From CAYNFH01 sp964396385 (GTDB lineage: Bacteria; Armatimonadota; Chthonomonadetes; Chthonomonadales; CAJBBX01), in contig CAYNFH010000047.1 of assembly GCA_964396385.1 (NCBI GenBank), positions 1 through 30,432 on the forward strand: a stretch of 30,432 bases of DNA, given 5' to 3'. The notes below the pieces were generated by a model. That model did no database searches, was not told the origin of the DNA, and saw only the letters and a program-made list of their open reading frames with translations. Of the stretch, positions 21,720 through 29,741 are shown piece by piece; the first letter of the stretch is position 1, and each line of letters starts with the position of its first letter. A program made the translations under genes and the position numbers.

Positions 21720-21745
21720 AAGGACCGAACCAGGTTGGTCCGGCC
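21720..21745 (-). terminator. Hairpin downstream of the Pro/Ser-Asp repeat protein
   Basis: GGACCGAACC and GGTTGGTCC form an interrupted stem 22 nt past the minus-strand stop; on that strand it is followed by TTCCC. Confidence 0.4.
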
Positions 21746-21766
21746 CTTCCGTGCGTCCGCGGGAGG

Positions 21767-22483
21767 CTACCTGGGGGGCTTGTAGTCGCCGTCAGACTTC
21801 GGAGCGTGGTAACCGCCATCGGACTGAGGAGGCCGGTAGTCGGACCTGGGCGCCTGGTAGCTACTGTCCGATCTCGGCCCGTGGAAGTCGTTATCCGACT
21901 GCGGGTGGGGCACGTTGCCCTCGGACTGCGGAGGCGAATAGTGGCCCGGGCCCGGATGTCCGCCACCGATAGGCGATCCCGGCCTGTACTGGATGGTTGC
22001 GTGTGAGTGCGCGCCAATGTTCGGTGGTATCTGAATCCGGCCGAACTGTGACTTCCCACCGACGCCGACGTAGGCGGACCAGCGCAGCCGGTACGTGGCG
22101 TTCTTAGGCAGGACCAGCGTGTAATGCGCGCCGTTGCGGTCCGTGCTGTCCGGCCATGGCCGGACACCCATGTCCTTTCCGTCTGGACCTACCACGCTGA
22201 GGTCCGGCACCCGCCCGCCGGGAAACGGATTGCCCTGCGGGAAGGCGATAGTGAGCTTCAGCTCGGTCCACTTGCCGGAGGCCAGCGCCTTGTCGTTGTT
22301 CGCCTGCCAGCCGGCATGCGCGGCACCGGCGCCGCCCGGCGACCTTCTGGTCATAGACTTGAACCAGGCATCCGATCCGACGTACCCACCGTAAACACCA
22401 TTTGAAGAGCTCTGCTGCGCTCCGGCAGGTGACAGCGCGGCAGCGGTGAGGAGCGTTGCGACGAGAGACTTCGTGATCCTCAA
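21767..22483 (-). CDS. Secreted protein with C-terminal Pro/Ser-Asp repeats
   Basis: 238 aa from TTG 22483 with AAAGGAT 8 nt upstream. Signal peptide 1-22 (LVATLLTAAALSPAGA). Residues 30-155 look like a beta-rich domain (WTELKLTIAFPQGNPFPGG, YTLVLPKNATYRLRW, SQFGRIQIPPNIG). From about 170 come degenerate repeats of the form (Y/H)-x-(A/P)-P-x-S-D, for example SSYQAPRSDYRPPQSDGGYH, ending KPPR. The tail resembles a flexible wall-spanning or adhesive segment. No family recognised. Confidence 0.8.
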   Translation of the reverse strand: MRITKSLVATLLTAAALSPAGAQQSSSNGVYGGYVGSDAWFKSMTRRSPGGAGAAHAGWQANNDKALASGKWTELKLTIAFPQGNPFPGGRVPDLSVVGPDGKDMGVRPWPDSTDRNGAHYTLVLPKNATYRLRWSAYVGVGGKSQFGRIQIPPNIGAHSHATIQYRPGSPIGGGHPGPGHYSPPQSEGNVPHPQSDNDFHGPRSDSSYQAPRSDYRPPQSDGGYHAPKSDGDYKPPR

Positions 22484-22738
22484 AGCGCGTATCCTTTCTT
22501 GCGCGTACTATTCCTATTTGGCCCTCCTCGCCATCTTTCTAGACCCGCAAGCGTGCCGGGATTCGGCGAATCCACAGAATCCCCGCACAGTTGCCATTCA
22601 TCCAGGAGTGCCGATGTGGAACGCACCGGCCGCTGGCGGATCGGAACGCAAAGCAGGCGAGAGGCGTCCTAGCCTTAGTGTGCTCGCGGGAAGAGACATC
22701 CTGCAGGTACGCCAGGGCTTTGGAAGGAGGCAAGTACC

Positions 22739-22909
22739 ATGCCTGGAAAAAAGCACGTGCGCGGCGTAGGCGCTAAAGAGCAGCGCATGTACGAGCATAT
22801 CAAGGAGAGCGCCGAGAAGTCGGGCAAGTACGGCGATCGCGCCGAAGAGGTAGCCGCCCGAACGGTGCTGAAGCACCACAAAGAGGAGCATCACGCGAAG
22901 GGGAAATAG
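22739..22909 (+). CDS. 56-aa charged protein of the small 'YEHIKESAEK' family
   Basis: ATG 22739 preceded by GGAAGGAGG with ideal spacing; 56 codons. Contains KEQRMYEHIKESAEKSGKYG, then AEEVAARTVLKHHKEEHHAKGK. I recall a widespread family of tiny cytosolic proteins with the YEHIKES...AARTVNK pattern, sometimes labelled plasmid stabilisation protein without experimental basis. Highly charged, helical, Lys/His-rich end. The GTGAGAG repeat element starts directly after the stop. Confidence 0.78.
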   Translation: MPGKKHVRGVGAKEQRMYEHIKESAEKSGKYGDRAEEVAARTVLKHHKEEHHAKGK

Positions 22910-23011
22910 GTGAGAGGTGAGAGGTGATGAAGGTTGAAGGTTGCGGAAGCCCCCCAGCCTCCAACCTTGGGGGAGCAGCCGGAATCCGGATCCCGCTCTC
23001 ACCTCTCACCT
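22908..23011. repeat. Inverted GTGAGAG element enclosing smaller stem-loops
   Basis: Two copies of GTGAGAG (22910-22923) face two inverted copies CTCTCAC (22996-23009). Inside, AAGGTTG (twice, 22930-22943) faces CAACCTT (22972-22978), and CCCCCC faces GGGGG. The whole 104 bp could fold as one long hairpin. The unit is shared with 15051-15078, so this is a dispersed repeat. Confidence 0.75.
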
Positions 23012-23475
23012 GATTCTCGTGGAACATCGAGGGGTCCGCCTCCGTCCATCCGGTGCGCGTCGCTCGGGGTCATCCAGGGCCGCGCATCTCTGTGGAGAAT
23101 TTACAGGAGCGAAGAGGTACGCACGCTCAACGCCTTCCTAGACTCCCGACACCGTATCGGCGCGCCCGGGCACCCTTAGCGCCGGACCCGGCCAATCTTC
23201 GGCACAACCGCAATTCTGCCAGCCTAGCCGTGGCCGAATCCATCCCCGAACGCTGCACCACGTTCCGGCTTTCCGCCGAGCTGGTTCTGCTGCCCGGGCA
23301 TCATCTTTCCGCTTTACTGCTTCCCCTAACGATCCGCAGGCTGCCCAGCCCGGTGCCGCGCCGTTTGCCTGGTTCCAGATGTGGTAAATTGGTGTACACT
23401 ATTGGGTCTGCAGTTCTGACAGCGATGCCCACTCGTGCAGCGCTCGATCCTTGACCGCTCCCGGAGTGGATCCCT
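23012..23475. other. Gene-free stretch upstream of the hybrid kinase
   Basis: 464 bp with no frame of coding character on either strand. A weak promoter-like TACACT near 23394 could serve the kinase. Otherwise nothing seen. Confidence 0.5.
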
Positions 23476-25044
23476 ATGGCCCCTCGCAACAAATCGAACA
23501 TCCTTCTGGTCGATGACCGGCCGGAGAACCTCCTCGTCCTTGAAGCCCTGCTGGGAGACCTCGGGCAGAACCTCGTACGCGCCACCTCCGGACAGGACGC
23601 GCTCCGGCGGCTTCTGGAGGATGACTACGCCCTGGTTCTTCTGGACATCCAGATGCCGGAGATGGACGGCTACGAGACCGCCCGCCTCATCCGCTCCCGC
23701 CAATCCACGCGCAACCTCCCCATCCTCTTTATCTCCGCCATCTACCGCAACCCCGAGCACATTTCCCGCAGCTACTCACTTGGCGCGGCCGACTACATCA
23801 CCAAACCCTTTGACCCGAATGCCCTGAAAGCCAAGGTTACCTGCTTCGTAGAGCTCGCGAACAAGAAGGCCTCGCTGCAGAAGGAAGTGGAGAAGCGCGG
23901 CAAGGCGGAAGCCGAGGTGCGCCGCCTCAACGCGGACCTGGAGCAGCGGGTGATAGAGCGAACCACGAAGCTTGAGGAGGAGGTTGCCGAGCGTAAGCGC
24001 GTGGAGAAGACGCTGCGCGAGAGTGAGCAGCGGTTCCGGACTCTGGTAGAGAAGAGCTCCGATGCCATCGCGCTGCTCGCTCCGGATGGAACCGTTCTGG
24101 ACACCGGCCACACCTCCGCCGGACTGCTCGGTTACGAGGCTTCGGAAGTAATCGGCAGGAGCGGGATGGCGCTGGTGCATCCGGATGAGTGTGAGGAGGC
24201 GATGCGGCTTCTGGCGGAGCTCGTCTCCGTGCCCGGCGCCATGCGGCGGAAGGAGTTGCGGATGCGCTGCAAGGACGGCTCGTTCCGCTGGATGGAGGCC
24301 GTCGCGACCAACCTCCTAAACGAACCCCTGATTGGCGCGGTGGTGGTCAACTACCGGGACATCGGTGAGCGCAAGCAGGCGGAGGAAGTCTTGAACCGGC
24401 GCCAACAGGAGGTCGAGGCGCTCAACGCCCGCCTCCAGCGCGCCATGCTGGAGACCCATCACAGGGTACGCAACAGTCTTCAGATCATCCTCGCTTTCCT
24501 GGACCTTCGCAAGCCGGAGGGCGGAGGCCCCGTTTCGGAAGAGGACCTGCGCCGCCTGGAAGGGCAGGTTCGGGCCCTGGCGGCCGTGCACGACCTCCTC
24601 ACCACGCAGGCCAAGCGCGGGGACGCCACGGACGAGATCTCCGCCCGGGATGTACTGGAGCGACTTTTGGATCTGCTCAGGCAGTCATCAAGCAGGGGGC
24701 GGATCACGGCCCGCATACAAGACGCTCGGTTGACGGATCGGCAAGGAGCCTCGCTGGCCCTCGTCGCCAACGAGCTAATCGCCAACGCCCTCAGGAACTC
24801 TCCCGGCGTGGTTACCGTGTCATTCACTGTTGCAGGTGACACTGCATGCCTGGAGATCTCCGACTGCGGGGACGGCTTTCCGGACGAGTTCAATCCGCAG
24901 GAGGCGGCAAATGCGGGACTTGAACTTGTACACAACGTTGCCACATGGGATTTGAGGGCGGAGCTCTCCTTCGGTCGCCTGCCGGAGGGAGGCGGCCTGG
25001 TCCGCTTACGGATGCCCGTTAGTCCGGCAGGCACGGATTCCTAG
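23476..25044 (+). CDS. Receiver-PAS-HisKA_2 (HWE-like) hybrid histidine kinase
   Basis: 522 aa from ATG 23476. Receiver domain 1-125: ILLVDDRPENLLVLEALL, phospho-acceptor D57 (VLLDIQMPEMDG), S87 and K110 (YITKPF). Coiled coil about 130-185. PAS about 185-300 (RFRTLVEKSSDAIALLAPDG, HPDECEEAM, VVNYRDIGERKQ). The HisKA_2-type phospho-acceptor region has LETHHRVRNSLQIILAFLDL (His 328/329). The ATPase domain has ALVANELIANALRN (N box) and ISDCGDGFPDEF (G1). Cytosolic, with the receiver at the N-terminus, so it is itself controlled by phosphotransfer. No response regulator adjoins on the same strand; the CheY-like protein at 12419 is a plausible partner. Confidence 0.93.
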   Translation: MAPRNKSNILLVDDRPENLLVLEALLGDLGQNLVRATSGQDALRRLLEDDYALVLLDIQMPEMDGYETARLIRSRQSTRNLPILFISAIYRNPEHISRSYSLGAADYITKPFDPNALKAKVTCFVELANKKASLQKEVEKRGKAEAEVRRLNADLEQRVIERTTKLEEEVAERKRVEKTLRESEQRFRTLVEKSSDAIALLAPDGTVLDTGHTSAGLLGYEASEVIGRSGMALVHPDECEEAMRLLAELVSVPGAMRRKELRMRCKDGSFRWMEAVATNLLNEPLIGAVVVNYRDIGERKQAEEVLNRRQQEVEALNARLQRAMLETHHRVRNSLQIILAFLDLRKPEGGGPVSEEDLRRLEGQVRALAAVHDLLTTQAKRGDATDEISARDVLERLLDLLRQSSSRGRITARIQDARLTDRQGASLALVANELIANALRNSPGVVTVSFTVAGDTACLEISDCGDGFPDEFNPQEAANAGLELVHNVATWDLRAELSFGRLPEGGGLVRLRMPVSPAGTDS

Positions 25045-25118
25045 GCTCAGCGCGTCTATTCTAAACGGCGCACTGGACGGTAGGGTGGACACCGCCCATA
25101 CCGCGCTGCTCCCACCCC

Positions 25119-25409
25119 TCACCGGCCCTCCGTGTGCACCAGCCCGCGCTTGAGGGCCACCGCCATGGCCTCGGACCGGCTGCTCACGCCCAGCTTCTTC
25201 AGGATGCTGTAGACGTGTGCTTTCACCGTGCCCTCACTGATGAACAGCTCCGCGCCTATCTCCGGATTGGACTTTCCCGCCGCAAGCAGCTTGAGCACCT
25301 CCAGCTCGCGCTCCGTGAGAGAGGGCTGGCGGATCCGCTCTGCGAGCTTGGCGGCCACCTCCGCGGGGATGTGCGTCTTGCCGGCATGTACCTGCCGGAG
25401 GCCATCCAT
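25119..25409 (-). CDS. LuxR/NarL-type HTH protein lacking its receiver domain
   Basis: From ATG 25409, 96 aa. QVHAGKTHIPAEVAAKLAER is the usual linker after a NarL-family receiver. QPSLTERELEVLKLLAAGKS, ISEGTVKAHVYSILKKLGV and a final RGLVHTE form a complete HTH. The frame is open up to 25628, but those 73 residues show no receiver motifs or coding character. The protein is thus a DNA-binding C-terminus cut from its phospho-receiver. It may act as a constitutive stand-alone regulator or be a remnant. The PPC gene starts divergently at 25627. Confidence 0.75.
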   Translation of the reverse strand: MDGLRQVHAGKTHIPAEVAAKLAERIRQPSLTERELEVLKLLAAGKSNPEIGAELFISEGTVKAHVYSILKKLGVSSRSEAMAVALKRGLVHTEGR

Positions 25410-25626
25410 CCGCCCAGGAAGAACGCAACCAGCTTGGTACTCCTCTGGTTGCCCGCGGCGTGGCGCCCATCGTACAACAGTCTCCGTCGCTTGCCCCACA
25501 ACCCGGGCAGCCTCAATATGTTTCCTATGAGGGCAATACGTATCGTACTCCGATATTGTTCCTCCTTCCGCCAGAGTTGGCGACCCGCGGCGCCCGGGTG
25601 CGTAACACAGACTGGGAGGTACGGCC

Positions 25627-26094
25627 ATGCAGCACGCACTGTTGAACCAGGACGGCGAGAAGACCTACGCCGTGATCTTTGAAACCGGGGACGAGGTGAT
25701 CTCCGGCCTCACCCGCTTTGCCAGGGAGCAGGGGCTGGCGGGAAGCCACTTTACCGCCATCGGCGCGTTCGACCACGTAGTGCTGGCCTACTTCGACTGG
25801 GCCTCGCGGGACTACGAGAAGATCCCGCTGGAGCAGCAGGTGGAGGTGCTATCCCTCATCGGGGACATCGCCATGGATGGGAAGGAGCCGAAAGTCCACG
25901 CGCACACGGTGGTGGGGCTGCGCGACGGCACCACGCGGGGCGGCCACCTGATGGAGGGGCGCGTGCGGCCCACGCTGGAGGTGGTCCTGACGGAATCCCC
26001 GCGCCACCTGCAGCGCCGGCATGACGACCTGAGCGGCCTCGCGCTGATAGACCTGGAGGCGGCCCGGAACTCCCCGCCGGAACGGGCCGTCTGA
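25627..26094 (+). CDS. PPC (DUF296) domain protein
   Basis: 155 aa from ATG 25627 with GGGAGG upstream. YAVIFETGDEVISGLTRFAR, SHFTAIGAFDHVVLAYFD, VEVLSLIGDIAM, KVHAHTVVGLRDG, GGHLMEGRV and PTLEVVLTE follow the order of the PPC domain, a small trimeric fold shared with plant AT-hook proteins. The HAH pair in the VHAH motif and the later GGH can bind zinc in bacterial homologues. Bacterial function is not established; often annotated as DNA-binding. Cytosolic. Confidence 0.92.
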   Translation: MQHALLNQDGEKTYAVIFETGDEVISGLTRFAREQGLAGSHFTAIGAFDHVVLAYFDWASRDYEKIPLEQQVEVLSLIGDIAMDGKEPKVHAHTVVGLRDGTTRGGHLMEGRVRPTLEVVLTESPRHLQRRHDDLSGLALIDLEAARNSPPERAV

Positions 26095-26225
26095 CTCGCG
26101 GCTCAGCCGAGACGACGCGCATTCGCGCAGGGCAGCCTGAAGCAGGTACGGACGACGCCGGGCGGCCGGACACCGAACCGGCTGCTTTCGCCGGCGTCTT
26201 ATACACCACTGCGTTGTGAACCGTG

Positions 26226-26265
26226 GGAGGCTGGGACCAACCGCACTGGGACGGCCCCAGCCTCC
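26226..26265 (+). terminator. Hairpin downstream of the PPC gene
   Basis: GGAGGCTGGG (26226-26235) pairs perfectly with CCCAGCCTCC (26256-26265). A short pyrimidine run follows. Confidence 0.5.
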
Positions 26266-26416
26266 TCCCCCTTTCCGAGTGGGCTTGCTCCTTATCCGCG
26301 TGCTTCGGCCGCTTCCGCCCTCCGCTGTCCCTCCGCGGCCTGGGCAAGCTCTACGACGGCGCGTCTATTCGACTCACCGCGCCCGTCATCATCATAACGG
26401 CGCATCGAGCTTAGAT

Positions 26417-26436
26417 TGCCGGGCTTAGACCCGGCA
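26417..26436. terminator. Hairpin downstream of the GH42 gene
   Basis: TGCCGGG and CCCGGCA form a 7-bp stem with a 6-nt loop, about 118 nt past the GH42 stop. Confidence 0.35.
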
Positions 26437-26553
26437 CAAAGCGGCAGCGGGGCGCGTAACCAGGAGAGTCTGCCGGACCTGATTGGCTCGATCCGCTTCG
26501 GCAATCACCCCGAGGGTGGCGCCACCCCATTCGGTGCTGCCTGCACAGGCGCA

Positions 26554-28542
26554 TCAGCGGGCGAGTAACTGCACGCCGTAGGGCGGGAGGTGCAGATCGG
26601 CGGCGAGCAGCGCTCCGCTCAGCGCGTCTCGCCACGGCGGCCCATTCGGCAGGGGCACGCGGACCTCGGCGCGGTTGTGGTTCAGCAGGAAGCGCACTTC
26701 TCCGGCTGGGCCCGCCCGCGTGACGATCTCGACGCCCTCCGGCGCGTCGGGCCCCGGCTCGACGCCAGCTTCCGCCATGGCCCGCGCGAGCACCCAGTCC
26801 ACGATGTCGTGTCCCAAGGCGCCTACGTAGTACACGGCGCCGCGGCCTGCCCTACGGTAGACGGCAGCCGGCCGGCCCGCATAGGTCCCCTCCCGATACA
26901 GCAGCAGCGGTTCGCACTCCCGCGGCCCCAGCGCCTCGAACCAGATCGTGGCGGAGAGTTCCCGACCGGCGTTGCCGCGCGTCGGCGTGACCTTGCGGCA
27001 TTCACCGGCCGGCAGGCTCTCGAACTCCTCCACCTCCGCCCCGATCAGCTCCGCCAGCGGCCCCGGCAGCGGGCCGGCGGGCCACGCGTTGTGCGCGTCC
27101 TTTGAGCCGGAGCGCGTGCCCAGCACCAGAGCGCCGCCGGCCTCCACATAGCCGCGGAGGCGCTCCGCGAGATCCGAGGTAACTAGATAGAGCGCGGGCG
27201 CGATGATCAGGGGGCAGCGCGCGGGCGCGGGCGGCTCCGCGCTGGCGGGCACAAAGTCGCAGAGGACGTTGCGGGCGAACAGCGCCCGGTACCACTCTTC
27301 CGCGTAGGCCCAGGGGTTCTCCAGGTCCGCGCTCATCGGCTGGATCGCGAGCGCCCAGTGATCCTCGTAGCTGTGCATCACGGCGACGGATCCCACCACG
27401 GACGTGCCCCCCAGAATCGGCGCAAGGCGCTGGACCTCGCGCGCCGCTTCAGCCACCTCCTCCAGGACCCGCGTCCTCCGCCCATCGTGCGTTACCAGAG
27501 ACTCGATGTACTGCTCCGCTCCTCCCGGCCCGGCCCGCCACAGGAAGTAGAGGACGCCCTCGGCGCCGCGCGCCACGGCCTGATAGGTCCAGAGCCGTAT
27601 GAGACCGGGCGCGACCGCCCCGTACTTCCACTGGTCCATCCGTCCCACCTGGTGCTCCGGTACCCAGAAGGGGCCGGGCTTGAGGCCGCGCGTCACGTCA
27701 TGGCCCATGGCGGATCCCCACGGCAGCTTCCCGATCCAGGTGGGATACGAATCCCAGCCCACGAAATCGAGCTCCCGCGCCAGCTTGAAGTAGTCGATAT
27801 GCGTGGCCCGCCCGGGAATGTTGTGGGTGAGCGGCCGGCCCGGCGCGCACAGGCGCAGGATCTCGGCCTGCATCGCGATGTACCGGACGTTCAGGTCCGA
27901 CATGTACCGCGCGTAGTCCAGGCGCAGGCCGGGGTTGTGATGATGGACGCGGACGGTGCGGAGCGGAGCCGGTATCTGGGACCAGCGCGCGTACTGGTGC
28001 CCCCAGAAAGCCGTCCCCCAGGCGCGGTTCAGAGCCTCTATGTCGCCGTAGCGCTCGGCGAGCCACCGCTGGAAGCCGTCGCGGCAGCGGTTGCAGAAGC
28101 AGGTGTTGCTGAGCAGCTCGTTATCGAGCTGCCAGGCGACCACCGCCGGATGCTCCCCAAAGCGGTCCGCCAGCGCCGTGACCAGCATCCGGGTGCGATT
28201 CTGTACCTGAGGACTGCTGAGGCACGCGGCGCCCCACGCGCCGTAGCTTGCTCGTATGCCCCGGTCGTCTACCGGCATCGCATCCGGGTCGAGTTCCGGA
28301 AGCCAGGGCGGCAGGCTGGCGGTGGGCGTCCCGATCAGCACGCCGATGCCCTGCCGGTGGAAGACCTCCAGGACGGATTCCATCCAGTCGAAGCGGAATT
28401 CGCCCGGCTCCGGCTCGAGTCCCGACCACGCCAGCTCGCCCAGCCGGACGACGTTGAAGCCCGCCTCCCGCATGAGGGCGGCGTCGCGCTCGCACTCGGC
28501 GGGATCGAACTGCTCCGGGTAGTGGCATGCGCCAATGAACAA
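26554..28542 (-). CDS. GH42 beta-galactosidase
   Basis: 662 aa, the usual length of the family. The frame starts at TTG 28542; no strong ribosome binding site is seen, but the protein begins directly with the conserved GACHYPEQFD. TIM-barrel domain: VVRLGELAWSGLEPEPGEF, AWQLDNELLSNTCFCNRC (acid/base E142), FWVPEHQVGRMDQW (nucleophile E296). C107, C148, C150 and C153 match the structural zinc site. A trimerisation domain (about 395-600) and a small C-terminal beta domain (ending PPYGVQLLAR) follow. No signal peptide, so cytosolic hydrolysis of beta-galactosides taken up by the cell. It belongs to a minus-strand carbohydrate block with the two genes upstream. Confidence 0.96.
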   Translation of the reverse strand: MFIGACHYPEQFDPAECERDAALMREAGFNVVRLGELAWSGLEPEPGEFRFDWMESVLEVFHRQGIGVLIGTPTASLPPWLPELDPDAMPVDDRGIRASYGAWGAACLSSPQVQNRTRMLVTALADRFGEHPAVVAWQLDNELLSNTCFCNRCRDGFQRWLAERYGDIEALNRAWGTAFWGHQYARWSQIPAPLRTVRVHHHNPGLRLDYARYMSDLNVRYIAMQAEILRLCAPGRPLTHNIPGRATHIDYFKLARELDFVGWDSYPTWIGKLPWGSAMGHDVTRGLKPGPFWVPEHQVGRMDQWKYGAVAPGLIRLWTYQAVARGAEGVLYFLWRAGPGGAEQYIESLVTHDGRRTRVLEEVAEAAREVQRLAPILGGTSVVGSVAVMHSYEDHWALAIQPMSADLENPWAYAEEWYRALFARNVLCDFVPASAEPPAPARCPLIIAPALYLVTSDLAERLRGYVEAGGALVLGTRSGSKDAHNAWPAGPLPGPLAELIGAEVEEFESLPAGECRKVTPTRGNAGRELSATIWFEALGPRECEPLLLYREGTYAGRPAAVYRRAGRGAVYYVGALGHDIVDWVLARAMAEAGVEPGPDAPEGVEIVTRAGPAGEVRFLLNHNRAEVRVPLPNGPPWRDALSGALLAADLHLPPYGVQLLAR

Positions 28543-28614
28543 GGTGGTCAGCGCGCGGTCACCTTAGCTGAGCTTCCATCTTCAATCAAGGATACCATGC
28601 CGCTTTGGCTCTCT

Positions 28615-29712
28615 TTAGGGCTCCAGCTTGCCCGGCCACTCCAGCTTGGGCGTCCTGTCCAGCCATCCCTCCGGTGTGACAATCACGGCCTTGCGCCTAG
28701 GATAGGCGGGCACGTGGACGAGCTTGCGCCGGCTGTTGAAGTAGTACACCTCCGGCTTACCCTCCTCCCGGTAGTAGAAGCCCTGCAGCAGCTTGCCGCT
28801 CCGGAGAGAAGCGTAGCCCCGGGTGATCTGCCGGTACCAGTCCGGCGTGGAGGCCCCGTAGGTGTCCGTCCAGGCGGGGGAATCCTCGATGGCGGTCTGC
28901 TCCTGCCAGTTATTCCAGTCCGCGATGGCCACAAACTGCGGCCTGGCCTTCAGCGCCTTGAGCCAGCACTCCTCATAGTAGTCGCCGTTGCGCCGCTCCA
29001 GCACGGGCTTGTCCAAGACCCAGCCAGGGAAGAAGGACATGCACTCCATGTTCGCCGGGGGCGAGGGCGCGGAGCCCCAGCCCCAACCGCGATCCAGCCC
29101 CTGGTCCCGCGTACGGAAGGCGTGGAAGCAGCGCCGGATGGTCCAGCGCGGGTCGTTCCAATCGGGGATCACGTCCTTCTCGATGTACCAGAGGGCGAGC
29201 GGCTTGCCGTCCAGCCGGAGGTAGCTGGGCCGCCCCGCGTAGCTCTTCCAGAGGTAGTCGGCGGCCACTAAGAAGCCCTCCTTGTTCTGGTGCTGGTTCA
29301 GCTCGCCACCGAAGGCGACGCACAGCTTGAGACGCTCAGACGGGACCAACGCATCCATGAAGTCGAACCAGGCGCGGATGGTACGGTCCACGATGCCATC
29401 ATCCACGAAGATGGTGTTGGTGTCGTCGAAGATGACGAAGTCGATACCGCACTCCTTCATCTGCTCATATTGGGTGCGGATGATCCGGGGGTCATAGGAG
29501 GTGTAGATGCCCAGGGACGGCAGCTTCTTCACGCGGTCGCGGGCGTCCTTCCAGTGCAGGTGCCGGTCGGTAACATCCCACCAGGTGGTGTACCAGACGC
29601 CAATCCTGGGCTGCGCCGCCGGTGACTGAACAAGTCTGGCCACAGGCAGCAGAAGCAGGGCCAGGGCGAGGATAGTTTTCACGGCGCACGTGGAGAGGGA
29701 GGAGCAATACAT
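28615..29712 (-). CDS. Secreted GH99/GH71-like (DUF5010-type) glycoside hydrolase candidate
   Basis: 365 aa from ATG 29712. GTG 29757 and GTG 29682 are alternatives; the last would give a short classical signal (KTILALALLLLPVARL). The mature part begins PRIGVWYTTWWD and continues LGIYTSYDPRIIRTQYEQMK, GIDFVIFDDTNT, LALWYIEKDVIPDW, FVAIADWNNWQEQTA and YRQITRGYA. The order (GVWYTTWWD, IYTSYD, FDDTN, WNEW-like WNNWQE) resembles GH99/GH71-like barrels that act on alpha-mannan or alpha-glucan, usually acting outside the cell. Catalytic residues cannot be assigned by eye. Upstream gene ends 15-30 nt before it. Confidence 0.7.
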   Translation of the reverse strand: MYCSSLSTCAVKTILALALLLLPVARLVQSPAAQPRIGVWYTTWWDVTDRHLHWKDARDRVKKLPSLGIYTSYDPRIIRTQYEQMKECGIDFVIFDDTNTIFVDDGIVDRTIRAWFDFMDALVPSERLKLCVAFGGELNQHQNKEGFLVAADYLWKSYAGRPSYLRLDGKPLALWYIEKDVIPDWNDPRWTIRRCFHAFRTRDQGLDRGWGWGSAPSPPANMECMSFFPGWVLDKPVLERRNGDYYEECWLKALKARPQFVAIADWNNWQEQTAIEDSPAWTDTYGASTPDWYRQITRGYASLRSGKLLQGFYYREEGKPEVYYFNSRRKLVHVPAYPRRKAVIVTPEGWLDRTPKLEWPGKLEP

Positions 29713-29741
29713 AGATGTGTTGGTGGGGGCTGGAATCCTGC

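Larger units (their letters stand above)
26095..26553. other. Intergenic stretch with hairpins only
   Basis: 459 bp between the convergent PPC and GH42 genes; no frame with coding character. Apart from the hairpins at 26226-26265 and 26417-26436 it has a perfect palindrome GGGTGGCGCCACCC near 26513-26526, just past the GH42 stop. Confidence 0.55.

Noticed and set aside
27358..29271. Long plus-strand open frame of 637 codons
   Set aside because: It lies antisense to GH42 and the GH99-like gene, whose proteins carry clear motifs. Its own translation is Arg/Pro/Ala-rich without any domain; high GC makes such shadows common.
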